DNA from: Actinocorallia aurantiaca
GTDB taxonomy: Bacteria > Actinomycetota > Actinomycetes > Streptosporangiales > Streptosporangiaceae
NCBI RefSeq assembly: GCF_039533685.1
Contig: NZ_BAAATZ010000008.1
Coordinates: 54,796 to 118,795, forward strand
Length of the DNA stretch: 64,000 nucleotides
Direction of reading: 5' to 3'
The notes below the pieces were generated by a model that saw nothing but the letters and a program-made list of their open reading frames with translations, ran no database searches and was not told where the DNA came from. Position 1 is the first letter of the stretch. Each line of letters starts with the position of its first letter. Of this stretch, positions 25,599-34,410 are shown one piece after another. A program made the translations under genes and the position numbers.

Positions 25599-26045
25599 TC
25601 ACCATGGAACGCTCCCAGCCCACCTTTCCCCCACTCCGGTGACCGTCACCTCACGCTCCTCGCCCTCTCCCACCCGTTCCAGCCGGACCTCCAGCCGGTC
25701 CTCGGCGAGCTCCTCGACCAGTCCCTCGCCCCACTCGACGATGGTGACCGCGTCCTCCAGCGAGGTGTCCAGGTCCAGATCGTCGACCTCGGCCAGACCG
25801 CCCAGGCGGTAGGCGTCCACGTGCACCAGCGGCGGCCCCCCGGACAGCGGCGGGTGCACCCGCGCGATCACGAAGGTCGGCGAGGTGACCGGCCCCCGCA
25901 CGTCCAGGCCCGCGCCGATGCCCTGCGTCAGCGTGGTCTTGCCCGCCCCCAGGCCGCCCGACAGGACGACCAGGTCGCCGGACCGCAGCCGCCCGGCCAG
26001 CTCCCTGCCGAAACGGTGCATCTCCTCGGCCGTCTCGATGCGCAC
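25599..26045 (-). CDS. tsaE: tRNA threonylcarbamoyladenosine biosynthesis ATPase TsaE
   Basis: 148 residues; GTG 26045 shares a base with the TAG of the upstream hydrolase and has GGAG close before it. Walker A is GGLGAGKTTLTQG near 33-45, followed by SPTFVI and HVDAYRL, the TsaE signature; IVEWGEG comes later. TsaE is the ATPase needed for turnover of the TsaB-TsaD complex. About 130 bases without a gene separate it from the next minus-strand gene. Confidence 0.96.
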   Translation of the reverse strand: MRIETAEEMHRFGRELAGRLRSGDLVVLSGGLGAGKTTLTQGIGAGLDVRGPVTSPTFVIARVHPPLSGGPPLVHVDAYRLGGLAEVDDLDLDTSLEDAVTIVEWGEGLVEELAEDRLEVRLERVGEGEEREVTVTGVGERWAGSVPW

Positions 26046-27142
26046 TACTTCTCCTTCCCTTCCCGCGCGGACGCCGCCGCGGCGGCGTCCGAAGAACGCT
26101 CCACCAACCTGAGCAGCGCCGCGGTCACCTCGTCCGGGTGCTCCAGCGGGAGCAGGTGGCCTGCCGCCTCGATCCCGACGAACTCCGCGTCGTCCAGCAG
26201 GTCGGCGATCAGTTCGCCGTGGGGCCTGGGCGTGAGCATGTCCGCTCCCCCCGACATGACCAGGACCGGGATCCTCGTCAGGACCTCCAGCGCCGCGCGC
26301 TTGTCGTGCCGCATGAGCGACGGGTAGAACTCGGCGATCACGTCGATGGGCGTGGCGCGGATCATCCGCTCCACGAAGTCCACGATGCCGGGGCTGATCC
26401 CGCGGTCCGCGAAGCCCATCCGGCGGATCACGAAGAACGCCAGGTCCGCGCCGACCTCCCGAGCCGGGTCCACGATCTGCTTGCGGCGGCCCAGCCCGCT
26501 GACCACGCGGGGCGCGAACGGGCGCACCGCCTTGGCCAGCAGCAGCGGGAAGCCGAGCGTCATCTGGTGGATCTCGCCGGTCGAGGTGTTGACCAGGCCG
26601 ACGCCGATGACCTGGTCGCCGAACAGACCCGGCTCCCGGTCGGCCAGCGCCATGATCGACATGCCGCCCATGGAATGGCCGATCAGGACCACCGGCTCGT
26701 CCGGGCGGACCGTGGCGCGCAGCACCGCGGCCAGGTCCGCGCCCGTCTGGTCGATGGTGGCGTTGCCGGGCTTGCTGCGGCCCGAGGCCCCGTGGCTGCG
26801 CTGGTCCCAGAAGACCTTGCGGAACCCCTTCAGGTCGCGGCGCTGGAAGTGCCAGGTGTCCTGGGTCAGGCAGTAGCCGTGGCAGAAGACGAGCGTCGGC
26901 CGCCCGGAGACCCGCGCCTCCGGCTCGTCGACCTCCACGTACAGCGGCAGGCCGTCGTCGGCCAGGACGGTCATCGGCTCGCCGCACCGGACCCCGAACG
27001 GCTCTCCCGCGTACGGGTCGGGCTGCAGCCTGACCCTGCCGACCGCGACCCGGCGGGCCGCGACCGCGGCCCCGATCCCCGCGGCGCCCAACGCCGCGGC
27101 GGCTCCCGCGATTCCCAGCCTGCGTCTGCTCCTGACGTCCAA
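26045..27142 (-). CDS. Alpha/beta hydrolase with N-terminal membrane anchor
   Basis: 365 residues, TTG start with GGAGG seven bases upstream. An Ala/Gly-rich hydrophobic segment at about 9-31 probably anchors or exports it. The hydrolase core has the oxyanion region FCHGYCLTQDTW, nucleophile elbow GHSMGG at 155-160 (Ser157), a late Asp in GGADMLTPRPHG and His in AAGHLLPLEHP. Substrate unknown. It lies between alr and tsaE on the same strand, as in many actinobacteria. Confidence 0.9.
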   Translation of the reverse strand: MDVRSRRRLGIAGAAAALGAAGIGAAVAARRVAVGRVRLQPDPYAGEPFGVRCGEPMTVLADDGLPLYVEVDEPEARVSGRPTLVFCHGYCLTQDTWHFQRRDLKGFRKVFWDQRSHGASGRSKPGNATIDQTGADLAAVLRATVRPDEPVVLIGHSMGGMSIMALADREPGLFGDQVIGVGLVNTSTGEIHQMTLGFPLLLAKAVRPFAPRVVSGLGRRKQIVDPAREVGADLAFFVIRRMGFADRGISPGIVDFVERMIRATPIDVIAEFYPSLMRHDKRAALEVLTRIPVLVMSGGADMLTPRPHGELIADLLDDAEFVGIEAAGHLLPLEHPDEVTAALLRLVERSSDAAAAASAREGKEK

Positions 27143-27160
27143 ATCCAGCCTCCGGGGGGT

Positions 27161-28276
27161 TCAGTCCAGATGGGTGCGCGGCACCCTGCCGCCGATCCTC
27201 GTCACGATCTCGTAGGAGATGGTCCCGGTCGCCTCGGCCCACTCCTGGGCGGTGGGCTCGCCCCGGTCGCCGGGGCCGAAGAGGACCACCTCGTCTCCTT
27301 CGCCGACCACGTCGTCGCCGAGGTCGACGACGAACTGGTCCATGCACACCCGGCCCGCGACACGGCGCCGGGCCCCGCCCGCGAGGAGTTCCAGCACGTT
27401 GCTGCCGTTGCGCGGCACCCCGTCGGCGTAGCCGGCGGGGACCAGGGCCACGTTCGTGTCCTTCGACGTGGTGTACAGGTGCCCGTAGGACACTCCGCTT
27501 CCCGCCGCCACCCGCTTGGCGAAGGCGATCCGAGAGGTCACCGTCATGGCGGGCCGCAGTCCGGGGTCGGGGAGGCCGGGCGCCGGGGACAGCCCGTAGA
27601 TCGCGATCCCGGGCCGCACCATGTCCCAGCGGGTGTCCGGGAGGTACAGCGCCGCCGCCGAGTTCGCCAGGTGCCGCACCTCGGGCCGCACCCCGGACCG
27701 CTCGGCCAGCTCCACCGCCTCGCGGAACGCCCTGGTCTGGCGTGCGACCGAGGGATGGTCCGGCTCGTCGGCGCACGCCATGTGCGACCAGATGCCGATG
27801 ATCTCCACCTGTCCGGAGGCCTGGGCCTTGAGCGCCTGGTCCACCAGTTGCGGCCAGGCGTCCGCGGTGGCCCCGCCCCTGGTCATGCCGGTGTCGACCG
27901 CCAGGTGGACCCGTGCCGCCCGTCCGGCGAGGCCCGCCGCGGCGGCGACCTCCTCCAGCAGCCTGGTCCCGCCGACCCCGAGGTCCACCCCCCGCGCGAC
28001 CGCCCGCTCGTACTCGTCCCCCGGGGTGCACACCATCGCCATGACGGGAACGTCGATCCCCGCCTCCCGCAGCGCCAGGGCCTCCTCGACGTAGGCGACC
28101 CCGAGCCGTCCGGCCCCGCCCGCGAGCGCGGCCCCCGCCACGGCGACCGCCCCGTGCCCGTAGCCGTCGGCCTTCACCATGGCCATCACCTCGGCCCCGC
28201 CGGCGGTCTCGCGGATCAGCCGCACGTTCTCGCGGATCGCCGACAGTTCCACCAGCGCCCGCGTCGGATACCTCAT
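27161..28276 (-). CDS. alr: Alanine racemase (PLP-dependent)
   Basis: 371 residues. The PLP lysine is K35 in AMVKADGYGHG; the second catalytic residue is the Tyr of GSGVSYGHLY. The C-terminal domain has GRVCMDQFVVDLG and ends with RIGGRVPRTHLD, the family terminus. It converts L- to D-alanine for peptidoglycan. GGGGGACC precedes the ATG. A 15-base palindrome lies about 80 bases upstream (28356-28370). Confidence 0.98.
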   Translation of the reverse strand: MRYPTRALVELSAIRENVRLIRETAGGAEVMAMVKADGYGHGAVAVAGAALAGGAGRLGVAYVEEALALREAGIDVPVMAMVCTPGDEYERAVARGVDLGVGGTRLLEEVAAAAGLAGRAARVHLAVDTGMTRGGATADAWPQLVDQALKAQASGQVEIIGIWSHMACADEPDHPSVARQTRAFREAVELAERSGVRPEVRHLANSAAALYLPDTRWDMVRPGIAIYGLSPAPGLPDPGLRPAMTVTSRIAFAKRVAAGSGVSYGHLYTTSKDTNVALVPAGYADGVPRNGSNVLELLAGGARRRVAGRVCMDQFVVDLGDDVVGEGDEVVLFGPGDRGEPTAQEWAEATGTISYEIVTRIGGRVPRTHLD

Positions 28277-28545
28277 GGTCCCCCAGTCTGCCTCACCGCC
28301 GCCCCTGCCCGGCTTCTCCGCCCAGCTCACACCCCTTTCTCCTTCGAAATCACACTTCTCGCCGCGAGAACCGCTCCCCGAGGCTCCCGCCCCGCGCGGC
28401 GCGCCACCGCGTCGAGGAAGGCGACCGGACCCCGGGCTCGCGGCATCTGTGCCAGGAGACCGCAGAACCGGGAGAGCCGGACAGGACCACGGGCTCGGCA
28501 CGTTCACACGCCGACGACCACGGACCGGGAGACGGGTGCCCCGGC
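28277..28545. other. 269-base spacer between nnrD and alr, no gene seen
   Basis: No reading frame here looks like a protein. It holds the palindrome at 28356-28370. The rest is GC-rich without a clear -10/-35 pair, although CAGACT 8 bases before the alr ATG resembles a weak -10 element. Confidence 0.5.
28356..28370. promoter_or_regulatory. Palindrome upstream of alr, possible operator
   Basis: TTCTCGC at 28356-28362 and GCGAGAA at 28364-28370 are exact reverse complements around one base. It is 80 bases before the alr start in an otherwise featureless spacer. No known regulator is assigned. Confidence 0.45.
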
Positions 28546-30069
28546 TCAGGGGGAGGCCGGAGCGGGAAGGCGGCGGAGGGCCGCCGGGAGGGAGGTGAGG
28601 ACGTCGAAGGCGGTGACGGGGGCCGGGGAGAGGGCGGGGTCGGGGGCGGCGGCGAGGCGGGCCGCCAGGCCGTGGAGGTGGGCGCCGTGGGCGGCGGCCT
28701 CGGGAGCGGGGAGACCGGCGGCCAGGAGGGCGCCGATCAGGCCGGAGAGGACGTCGCCGGTGCCGGCGGTGGCCAACCAGGGGGTGCCGGTGAGGTTGGC
28801 CAGGACGGGGTGGGCGCCGGGGGCGGCGACCAGGGTGGTGGAGCCCTTGAGTAGGACGGTGGCGCCCAGCTCGTCGGCGGCGCGGCGGACGTGGGCGAGG
28901 CGGCGGGCCTCGATATCGGAGCGGTCGGCGCCCAGGAGGCGGGCCAGTTCGCCCGCGTGCGGGGTCAGGACGGTGGGGGCCGCGCGGTCGAGCAGGCCTC
29001 TGCGGAGGGGCTCGGACATCCCGGCCAGCACGTTCAGCCCGTCGGCGTCGACCAGCACGGGCACGTCCGACTCCAGGGCGGCGTGCACCAGGCGGTGGGC
29101 GCGGGAGTCCACGCTCAGGCCGGGACCGACCACCCAGGCCTGCACGCGGCCTACCGGCTCCAGGCTCTGCGCGTCGGACGGCAGGGACGTCGTGACCGCC
29201 TCCGGCCAGCGCCCGCGCACCAGCTCGACGACCGGCTCGGACGAGGCGAAGCGCACCATGCCCGCGCCGCCGTGCAGGGCGCCGCCGACCGCCAGCACGG
29301 CGGCTCCGGTGAACTCGCTGCTCCCGGCCAGGACGCCGACGACCCCGCGGCGGTACTTGTCGCTCTCCGGCAGGGGGCGGGGCAGCCGCACGTCGGCGGT
29401 GGTGTGGGCGATCACGTCGGGTTCGGGAAGGTCGAGGCCGATGTCGACGAGTTCGACGACCCCCGCGTACGAGGCCCCCGGGTCGATGAGCAGGCCGGGC
29501 TTGAAGGTCCCGAAGGTGACCGTCACGTCCGCCCGGACGGCCTCGCCTTCGACTTCGCCGGTGTCGGCGTCCACGCCGCTCGGCACGTCGCAGGCCACCA
29601 CCGCCGCGTCCTCGGGCAGGTCGCGGACGAGAGGGGCGTAGAGCCCGCGCAGCGCGCCCCGCCCGCCGATCCCGGTCAGTCCGTCGATCACCAGGTCGGT
29701 GCCGGCGAACGTCCCGACGGCTCCGCCGTCCGTGGACAGCAGCTCCTCCAGCAGGGCGAAGGAGAGCACCCGGCCGCCCGCCGCGCGCAGGTCGGCCAGC
29801 CCTTCCTCGTGGATGCGGGGCGAGGCCAGGGCGGCGGTGACCCGTGCTCCCCTGCGGGCCAGCCGGGCGCCCGCGTAGAGCGCGTCGCCGCCGTTGTTTC
29901 CGCCGCCGACCAGCAGCAGCACCCTCGTCCCGTAGAGGCGGCCCAGCAGCCGGGCGCAGACCGAGGCCAGGCCCGCCGCGGCCCGCTGCATCAGCGCGCC
30001 CTCGGGAAGCCGGGCCATCAGCTCCGCCTCTGCGGCGCGGACCTTCTCCACAGAATGCGCGTGTCTCAT
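28546..30069 (-). CDS. Bifunctional NAD(P)H-hydrate epimerase / ADP-dependent dehydratase
   Basis: 507 residues. The epimerase (YjeF_N) half covers about 1-215 with GGGNNGGDALYAGARLA and ACDVPSGVDADTG; the dehydratase (ribokinase-like) half covers about 225-500 with LTPHAGELARLLG and TAGTGDVLSGLIGALLA. The enzyme repairs hydrated NADH and NADPH. Its ATG overlaps the acpS stop (ATGA). E. coli has the same fusion, called Nnr. Confidence 0.96.
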   Translation of the reverse strand: MRHAHSVEKVRAAEAELMARLPEGALMQRAAAGLASVCARLLGRLYGTRVLLLVGGGNNGGDALYAGARLARRGARVTAALASPRIHEEGLADLRAAGGRVLSFALLEELLSTDGGAVGTFAGTDLVIDGLTGIGGRGALRGLYAPLVRDLPEDAAVVACDVPSGVDADTGEVEGEAVRADVTVTFGTFKPGLLIDPGASYAGVVELVDIGLDLPEPDVIAHTTADVRLPRPLPESDKYRRGVVGVLAGSSEFTGAAVLAVGGALHGGAGMVRFASSEPVVELVRGRWPEAVTTSLPSDAQSLEPVGRVQAWVVGPGLSVDSRAHRLVHAALESDVPVLVDADGLNVLAGMSEPLRRGLLDRAAPTVLTPHAGELARLLGADRSDIEARRLAHVRRAADELGATVLLKGSTTLVAAPGAHPVLANLTGTPWLATAGTGDVLSGLIGALLAAGLPAPEAAAHGAHLHGLAARLAAAPDPALSPAPVTAFDVLTSLPAALRRLPAPASP

Positions 30070-30419
30070 GACGCCTCCGCGATGACGACGGCGGTGGCGA
30101 TGCCCCCGTCGTGGCTGAGCGACACGTGCCAGGAGGTGATCCCCAGCGGTGCCGCGAACTCGGCGATCGTGCCCTTGACGTGCAGCGCGGGCCGTCCGGA
30201 GGACTCCCTGCGGATCTCCGCGTCGGTCCAGCGCAGCCCGCGCGGCGCGCCCAGCGCCTTGGCCAGCGCCTCCTTGGCGGCGAATCGGGCGGCCAGCGAC
30301 AGCACGGGGAGCTTCCGCTCCTCCTCGGTGAACAGGCGCTCCCGCAGCTTCGGCGTCCGCTCCAGCGAAGCCTTGAACCGGGCCACGTCCACCACGTCGA
30401 TGCCCACCCCAACGATCAC
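30066..30419 (-). CDS. acpS: Holo-[acyl-carrier-protein] synthase
   Basis: 117 residues, GTG start. The magnesium and CoA-binding motifs are present: GVGIDVVDVARF near 4-15 and ARFAAKEALAKALG near 44-57, then WHVSLSHDGG. It transfers phosphopantetheine from CoA to acyl carrier protein. It heads the acpS-nnrD-alr run. Length is normal for AcpS. Confidence 0.97.
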   Translation of the reverse strand: MIVGVGIDVVDVARFKASLERTPKLRERLFTEEERKLPVLSLAARFAAKEALAKALGAPRGLRWTDAEIRRESSGRPALHVKGTIAEFAAPLGITSWHVSLSHDGGIATAVVIAEAS

Positions 30420-30487
30420 TCTCCGATCGTACGGGAACGCGCCCGGTCGCCCTCCGGGACCTGTGGACGACCGCGCGCTCCCCGGGC

Positions 30488-31504
30488 TCAGGCCACCCGC
30501 ACGCCCTTGGGCAGGCGCTCCACCGGGACCCGCAGCCGTCTCGTCGTGATCGTCAGGGAACCCGCGGCCAGGAGCAGGTTGAAGCCCAGCCCGTAGGGCC
30601 AGACGGCGGGCGCCGTCTCCTTGCGCCGCTCGTAGTGCTCGTAGGATTCGCCGGGCCTGCGGACTCCCACCCGGGTCTCACGGACGCTCTGGCCGACCCA
30701 TCCGAGGACGTCGGGGCCGTCGTCCGAGTCGTAGTAGCACTCCGGCTCGGGGGCGTCCGAGTAGAACGGGCAGACGGGTTCGCGCGGGACGCTGGGGGCC
30801 GCGTCCGCCAGGACCACGAAGGGGTTGGGAGCGAGGATCCACCAGGTGTAGCTGGTGTCCGGCTCTTCCGACCTGTAATAGCCGTCTGCGCCCTTGTAGT
30901 GCTCCGTGGTGGTGAAGAAGGAGAACACCAGGAAGAACGCGATGACCGTCCCGAACATCAGCCCGAAGACCGTCAGGTACGAAAGCAGCCCCGACGTCAC
31001 GCCGCGCACCACGAGAGCCGACAGCGCCTGGGAGACGGCGCACACGACGCCGATCAGCAGCGCCGTCACCGCGACGCACACGATTCCCCGCACCGGGCTC
31101 ACGTCGCCTTCCAGGATGGGCCAGGCGATGAACGGCAGCGCCAGGGCCAGCACCGCCAGCCCTGTGCTCCAGGCCGCGAGGAGCTTGCCCGAGGCGATCT
31201 CCAGCGGGGTCAGCCGGGTCAGCTGGAGCGGCGCCAGGGTCCCCCGCTCCCGGTCCCCGTTGATGGACTGGGCCGTCAGCGCCGGGGTGATCAGCAGCAT
31301 GAGCAGCAGCACGAAGAACAGCAGCGTCCCGAACATCATGACGCCGTCATCGTCCGAGTCCTCCGTGTCCACGAACCCGCGCAGCAGGAGGCTGAACAAC
31401 GCCACGACGAGGAACCAGACCCCGAAAAGGGTCCTCCAGCGCCCGGTGCGGAGCCGTGTGCGGAACTCCAGGCGCGCCACCAGAAGCATGCCCCGAACCG
31501 TCAT
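30488..31504 (-). CDS. ABC-2 type transporter permease
   Basis: 338 residues; ATG overlaps the stop of the ATPase gene (ATGA). About six membrane segments: near 22-40, 58-77, 110-130, 140-160, 170-195 and one close to the C-terminus. ALTAQSINGDRERGTLAPLQLTRL near 75-95 is the conserved ABC-2 loop with the E-R-GT pattern. A large external loop (about 200-295) is rich in Asp/Glu/Tyr and has three Cys. Probably one half of an exporter with the adjacent ATPase; cargo unknown. Confidence 0.9.
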   Translation of the reverse strand: MTVRGMLLVARLEFRTRLRTGRWRTLFGVWFLVVALFSLLLRGFVDTEDSDDDGVMMFGTLLFFVLLLMLLITPALTAQSINGDRERGTLAPLQLTRLTPLEIASGKLLAAWSTGLAVLALALPFIAWPILEGDVSPVRGIVCVAVTALLIGVVCAVSQALSALVVRGVTSGLLSYLTVFGLMFGTVIAFFLVFSFFTTTEHYKGADGYYRSEEPDTSYTWWILAPNPFVVLADAAPSVPREPVCPFYSDAPEPECYYDSDDGPDVLGWVGQSVRETRVGVRRPGESYEHYERRKETAPAVWPYGLGFNLLLAAGSLTITTRRLRVPVERLPKGVRVA

Positions 31505-32427
31505 GTCCGGTCCTCCGTCATCGCGAGGTACACCGATTCGAGCGCGCCGCCGACCGGCGCGTAGGAGAAGATCCGCACTCCCTCCGCCACCAGTTCGCCC
31601 AGCAGCGCGGCCGCTTCCGGTTCGGTGAGCGGCCCGATGTCCAGCCCGCCCGTCCGCTGCCGCCGGTAGGGCGCTTCCCGGCTGTTCAGGGCTTCTACGA
31701 GGGGTTCCTCCTCCAGCGCGTGCGCCCGCCACAGTCCCCGCGCCTCGGCCCTGAGCACCGAGGTCTCGTATTCGCCCGCCGTGGCACCCTGATCCACCAG
31801 GACGAACCGGTCGGCGATCTCCTCCAGCTCGCTCAGGATGTGGCTGGAGATCAGCACCGCCGCCCCTTCGGCCGCCAGGGAGCGCACAAGATCGCGCAGT
31901 TCCACCCGGGAACGCGGATCCAGCCCGGAGGCGGGCTCGTCCAGCAGCAGCACCTTCGGCCGGTGCACCAGTGCCCGCGCGAGCCCCAGTCGCTGCTTCT
32001 GCCCTCGGGAGAGCACGTGGACGGGCTGGTGCCACATCTCCACGAGGTGCACCCGGGTCAGCAGTTCCAGGACCCGGTCGCCCCCTTCCCGGGGGTTCAG
32101 CCCATAGGCGTCCGCGAAGAACTGCAGGTACTCGGCGACGGTCAGCTGGTCGTACACCCCGAACGTGTCGGGCATCCACCCGAGCTCCGCGCGGGCCTCC
32201 CGGGGGTGCGTCCGCAGGTCGTACCCGGCGACCCGGATCTCCCCCGCGTCGGGCGCCAGGAGGGTCGCGAGGATCAGAAGAAGCGTCGTCTTGCCCGCCC
32301 CGTTCGCGCCCACCAGTGCGGTGACCTGCCCGTAGGGGACGGTCAGGTCGAGCCCGCGCAGCGCCTGCACGGGCCCGAACGAGCGTGTCACGCCACGCGC
32401 GTGTATGCCCGCTTCATCTTCTTCCAC
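31501..32427 (-). CDS. ABC transporter ATP-binding protein
   Basis: 308 residues, GTG with GGAGGTGG upstream. Walker A GANGAGKTT near 40-48, signature LSRGQKQRLGLARALVH, Walker B VLLLDEPASGLDP, and the switch His in ISSHILSELEE. The C-terminal ~85 residues form the extra domain seen in ABC-2 exporter ATPases. It is coupled to the permease gene and follows glmS by 66 bases. Confidence 0.95.
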   Translation of the reverse strand: MEEDEAGIHARGVTRSFGPVQALRGLDLTVPYGQVTALVGANGAGKTTLLLILATLLAPDAGEIRVAGYDLRTHPREARAELGWMPDTFGVYDQLTVAEYLQFFADAYGLNPREGGDRVLELLTRVHLVEMWHQPVHVLSRGQKQRLGLARALVHRPKVLLLDEPASGLDPRSRVELRDLVRSLAAEGAAVLISSHILSELEEIADRFVLVDQGATAGEYETSVLRAEARGLWRAHALEEEPLVEALNSREAPYRRQRTGGLDIGPLTEPEAAALLGELVAEGVRIFSYAPVGGALESVYLAMTEDRT

Positions 32428-32493
32428 CGCTCCACCTCCGTGCCCGCTCCTCCAAGAGGAGACGGCGGGAGCACAGAGGTGGTTCGGAGGGAT

Positions 32494-34338
32494 TTATTCG
32501 ACCGTGACGGACTTGGCCAGGTTGCGGGGCTGGTCCACGTCGTGGCCCTTGGCGGTGGCCAGCTCGCAGGAGAACACCTGCAGCGGCACCGTCGCCACCA
32601 GTGGCTGCAGCAGCGTCGGCACGGCCGGGACCTCGATCAGCGTGTCGGAGTACGGCACCACGGTGTCGTCGCCCTCCTCGGCGATGACGATGGTCCGCGC
32701 CCCGCGGGCCCGGATCTCCTGGATGTTGGAGACGATCTTGTCGTGCAGGACCTCGCGGGCCCGGGGCGGCACCACGACGATGACCGGCAGGCCGTCCTCG
32801 ATCAGCGCGATCGGGCCGTGCTTCAGCTCGCCCGCCGCGAAGCCCTCGGCGTGCATGTAGGCCAGCTCCTTGAGCTTCAGCGCGCCCTCCAGGGCGACCG
32901 GGAAGCCCACGTGGCGGCCCAGGAACAGCACGGAGCGCTCGTTCGCCAGGGAGCGGGCCAGCTCGCGCACCGGGCCCATGGTCTCCAGGACCTTCTCCAC
33001 CTTCTCCGGCATGGTCGCCAGCAGCTGGACCATGGCGAAGACCTCGTCGCCCCACTTGGTGCCGCGCACCTGGGCGATGTAGAGGGCGATCAGGTAGACG
33101 GCCACCAGCTGGGTGAGGAACGTCTTGGTCGCCGCCACGCCCACCTCGGGGCCGGCGTGCGTGTACAGGACGCCGTCGCACTCGCGCGGCATCGTCGAGC
33201 CGTTGACGTTGCAGATGCACAGCACGCGCGCCTTCTGCTCGCGGGCGTGCCGGACGGCCATCAGCGTGTCCATGGACTCGCCGGACTGGGAGATCGCGAT
33301 CACCAGGGTGGAGCGGGTGAGGATGGGGTCGCGGTAGCGGAACTCGCTGGCCACCTCCACCTCGCAGGGCAGCCCGGCCCAGTGCTCGATGGCGTACTTG
33401 GCGATCAGGCCCGCGTGGTAGGACGTGCCGCAGGCGATGATGATGATCTTGTCGATCTCGCGGAGCTGCTGGTCGGTGATGCGCATCTCGTCCAAGTGCA
33501 GCCGCCCGTCGGCGCCGATGCGGCCCAGCAGCGTGTCGGCGACGGCCTTCGGCTGCTCGGCGATCTCCTTGAGCATGAAGTAGTCGTAGCCGCCCTTCTC
33601 GGCGGCCGAGACGTCCCAGTCGACGTGGTACTCGTGCACCTCGGCGGGGCGGCCCTCGTAGTCGGTGACCTTCACGCCGTCGCGGCGCAGCTCCACCACC
33701 TGGTCCTGGCCCAGCTCGATGGCGTCGCGGGTGTGCTCGATGAACGCGGCGACGTCCGAGGCGAGGAAGTTCTCCCCGTCGCCCTTCCCGACGACCAGGG
33801 GCGAGTTGCGGCGGGCGCCGACGACGACGTCCGGGTCCTGGGCGTCGATCGCCACCAGGGTGTAGGCGCCCTCCAGCCGGCGGCAGACCCGGCGCATCGC
33901 CTCGGGAAGGTCCCGCCCGGCGCCGACCTCTTCTTCCAGCAGGTGCGCGACGACCTCGGTGTCGGTCTCGGAGCCGAAGCCGTGCCCGCGCTCCACCAGG
34001 TCGGCCTTCAGCTCGGCGAAGTTCTCGATGATCCCGTTGTGGATCACCGCGACCCGGCCGCCGCAGTCCACGTGCGGGTGCGCGTTGGAGTCGTTGGGCG
34101 CGCCATGGGTCGCCCACCGGGTGTGCCCCAGCCCGATCGTGGAGGCCGGAGGCGGTTCCTCCTCCAGCACCTTGCGCAGATTGATCAGCTTTCCGGCCTT
34201 CTTGGCGGTGGCGAGTTTCCCGTCCACCACCAGGGCCAGACCGGCCGAGTCGTACCCCCGGTACTCCAGCCGGGCCAGGCCGTCCACCACGACCTGCTGC
34301 GCTTGCTTGCCGCCGACGTAACCCACGATTCCGCACAT
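32494..34338 (-). CDS. glmS: Glutamine-fructose-6-phosphate aminotransferase (isomerizing)
   Basis: 614 residues. N-terminal amidotransferase with catalytic Cys2 (MCGIVGYVG), HTRWATHG and NGIIEN; two SIS isomerase domains follow with CGTSYHAG, SQSGESMDT and ending DQPRNLAKSVTVE. It makes glucosamine-6-phosphate, feeding GlmM (also in this window) and peptidoglycan. TAGTCT 7 bases before the ATG points to a leaderless message. No glmS ribozyme-like leader fits in the 72-base spacer to coaA. Confidence 0.98.
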   Translation of the reverse strand: MCGIVGYVGGKQAQQVVVDGLARLEYRGYDSAGLALVVDGKLATAKKAGKLINLRKVLEEEPPPASTIGLGHTRWATHGAPNDSNAHPHVDCGGRVAVIHNGIIENFAELKADLVERGHGFGSETDTEVVAHLLEEEVGAGRDLPEAMRRVCRRLEGAYTLVAIDAQDPDVVVGARRNSPLVVGKGDGENFLASDVAAFIEHTRDAIELGQDQVVELRRDGVKVTDYEGRPAEVHEYHVDWDVSAAEKGGYDYFMLKEIAEQPKAVADTLLGRIGADGRLHLDEMRITDQQLREIDKIIIIACGTSYHAGLIAKYAIEHWAGLPCEVEVASEFRYRDPILTRSTLVIAISQSGESMDTLMAVRHAREQKARVLCICNVNGSTMPRECDGVLYTHAGPEVGVAATKTFLTQLVAVYLIALYIAQVRGTKWGDEVFAMVQLLATMPEKVEKVLETMGPVRELARSLANERSVLFLGRHVGFPVALEGALKLKELAYMHAEGFAAGELKHGPIALIEDGLPVIVVVPPRAREVLHDKIVSNIQEIRARGARTIVIAEEGDDTVVPYSDTLIEVPAVPTLLQPLVATVPLQVFSCELATAKGHDVDQPRNLAKSVTVE

Positions 34339-34345
34339 GGCGGCC

Positions 34346-34351
34346 AGACTA
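34346..34351 (-). promoter_or_regulatory. Putative -10 element of a leaderless promoter (glmS)
   Basis: TAGTCT on the minus strand, 7 bases (34339-34345) before the glmS ATG. The spacer to the divergent coaA gene is only 72 bases, so both promoters lie within it. Confidence 0.5.
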
Positions 34352-34396
34352 TCTGGTAGAGGGGTGCCGCCGAGCTAGGACTCCTCACCCTCTGGT

Positions 34397-34402
34397 TACC
34401 CT
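34397..34402 (+). promoter_or_regulatory. Putative -10 element of a leaderless promoter (coaA)
   Basis: TACCCT, 8 bases before the coaA ATG at 34411, with no Shine-Dalgarno. Confidence 0.45.
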
Positions 34403-34410
34403 CGTCTTCC

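Noticed and set aside
26138..29641. 1167-codon plus-strand frame opposite the hydrolase, alr and nnrD genes
   Set aside because: It covers three well-supported genes in antisense and has shadow composition.
32447..32461. CTCCTC-CAA-GAGGAG stem after glmS
   Set aside because: Short, no T-run, and close to the Shine-Dalgarno of the downstream ATPase gene, so I do not call a terminator.
31456..34359. 967-codon plus-strand frame opposite glmS and an ABC ATPase
   Set aside because: Antisense to two conserved genes; no domain.
34339..34410. glmS ribozyme or other riboswitch before glmS
   Set aside because: The 72-base spacer shared with coaA is too short and glmS appears leaderless; no conserved riboswitch core is visible.
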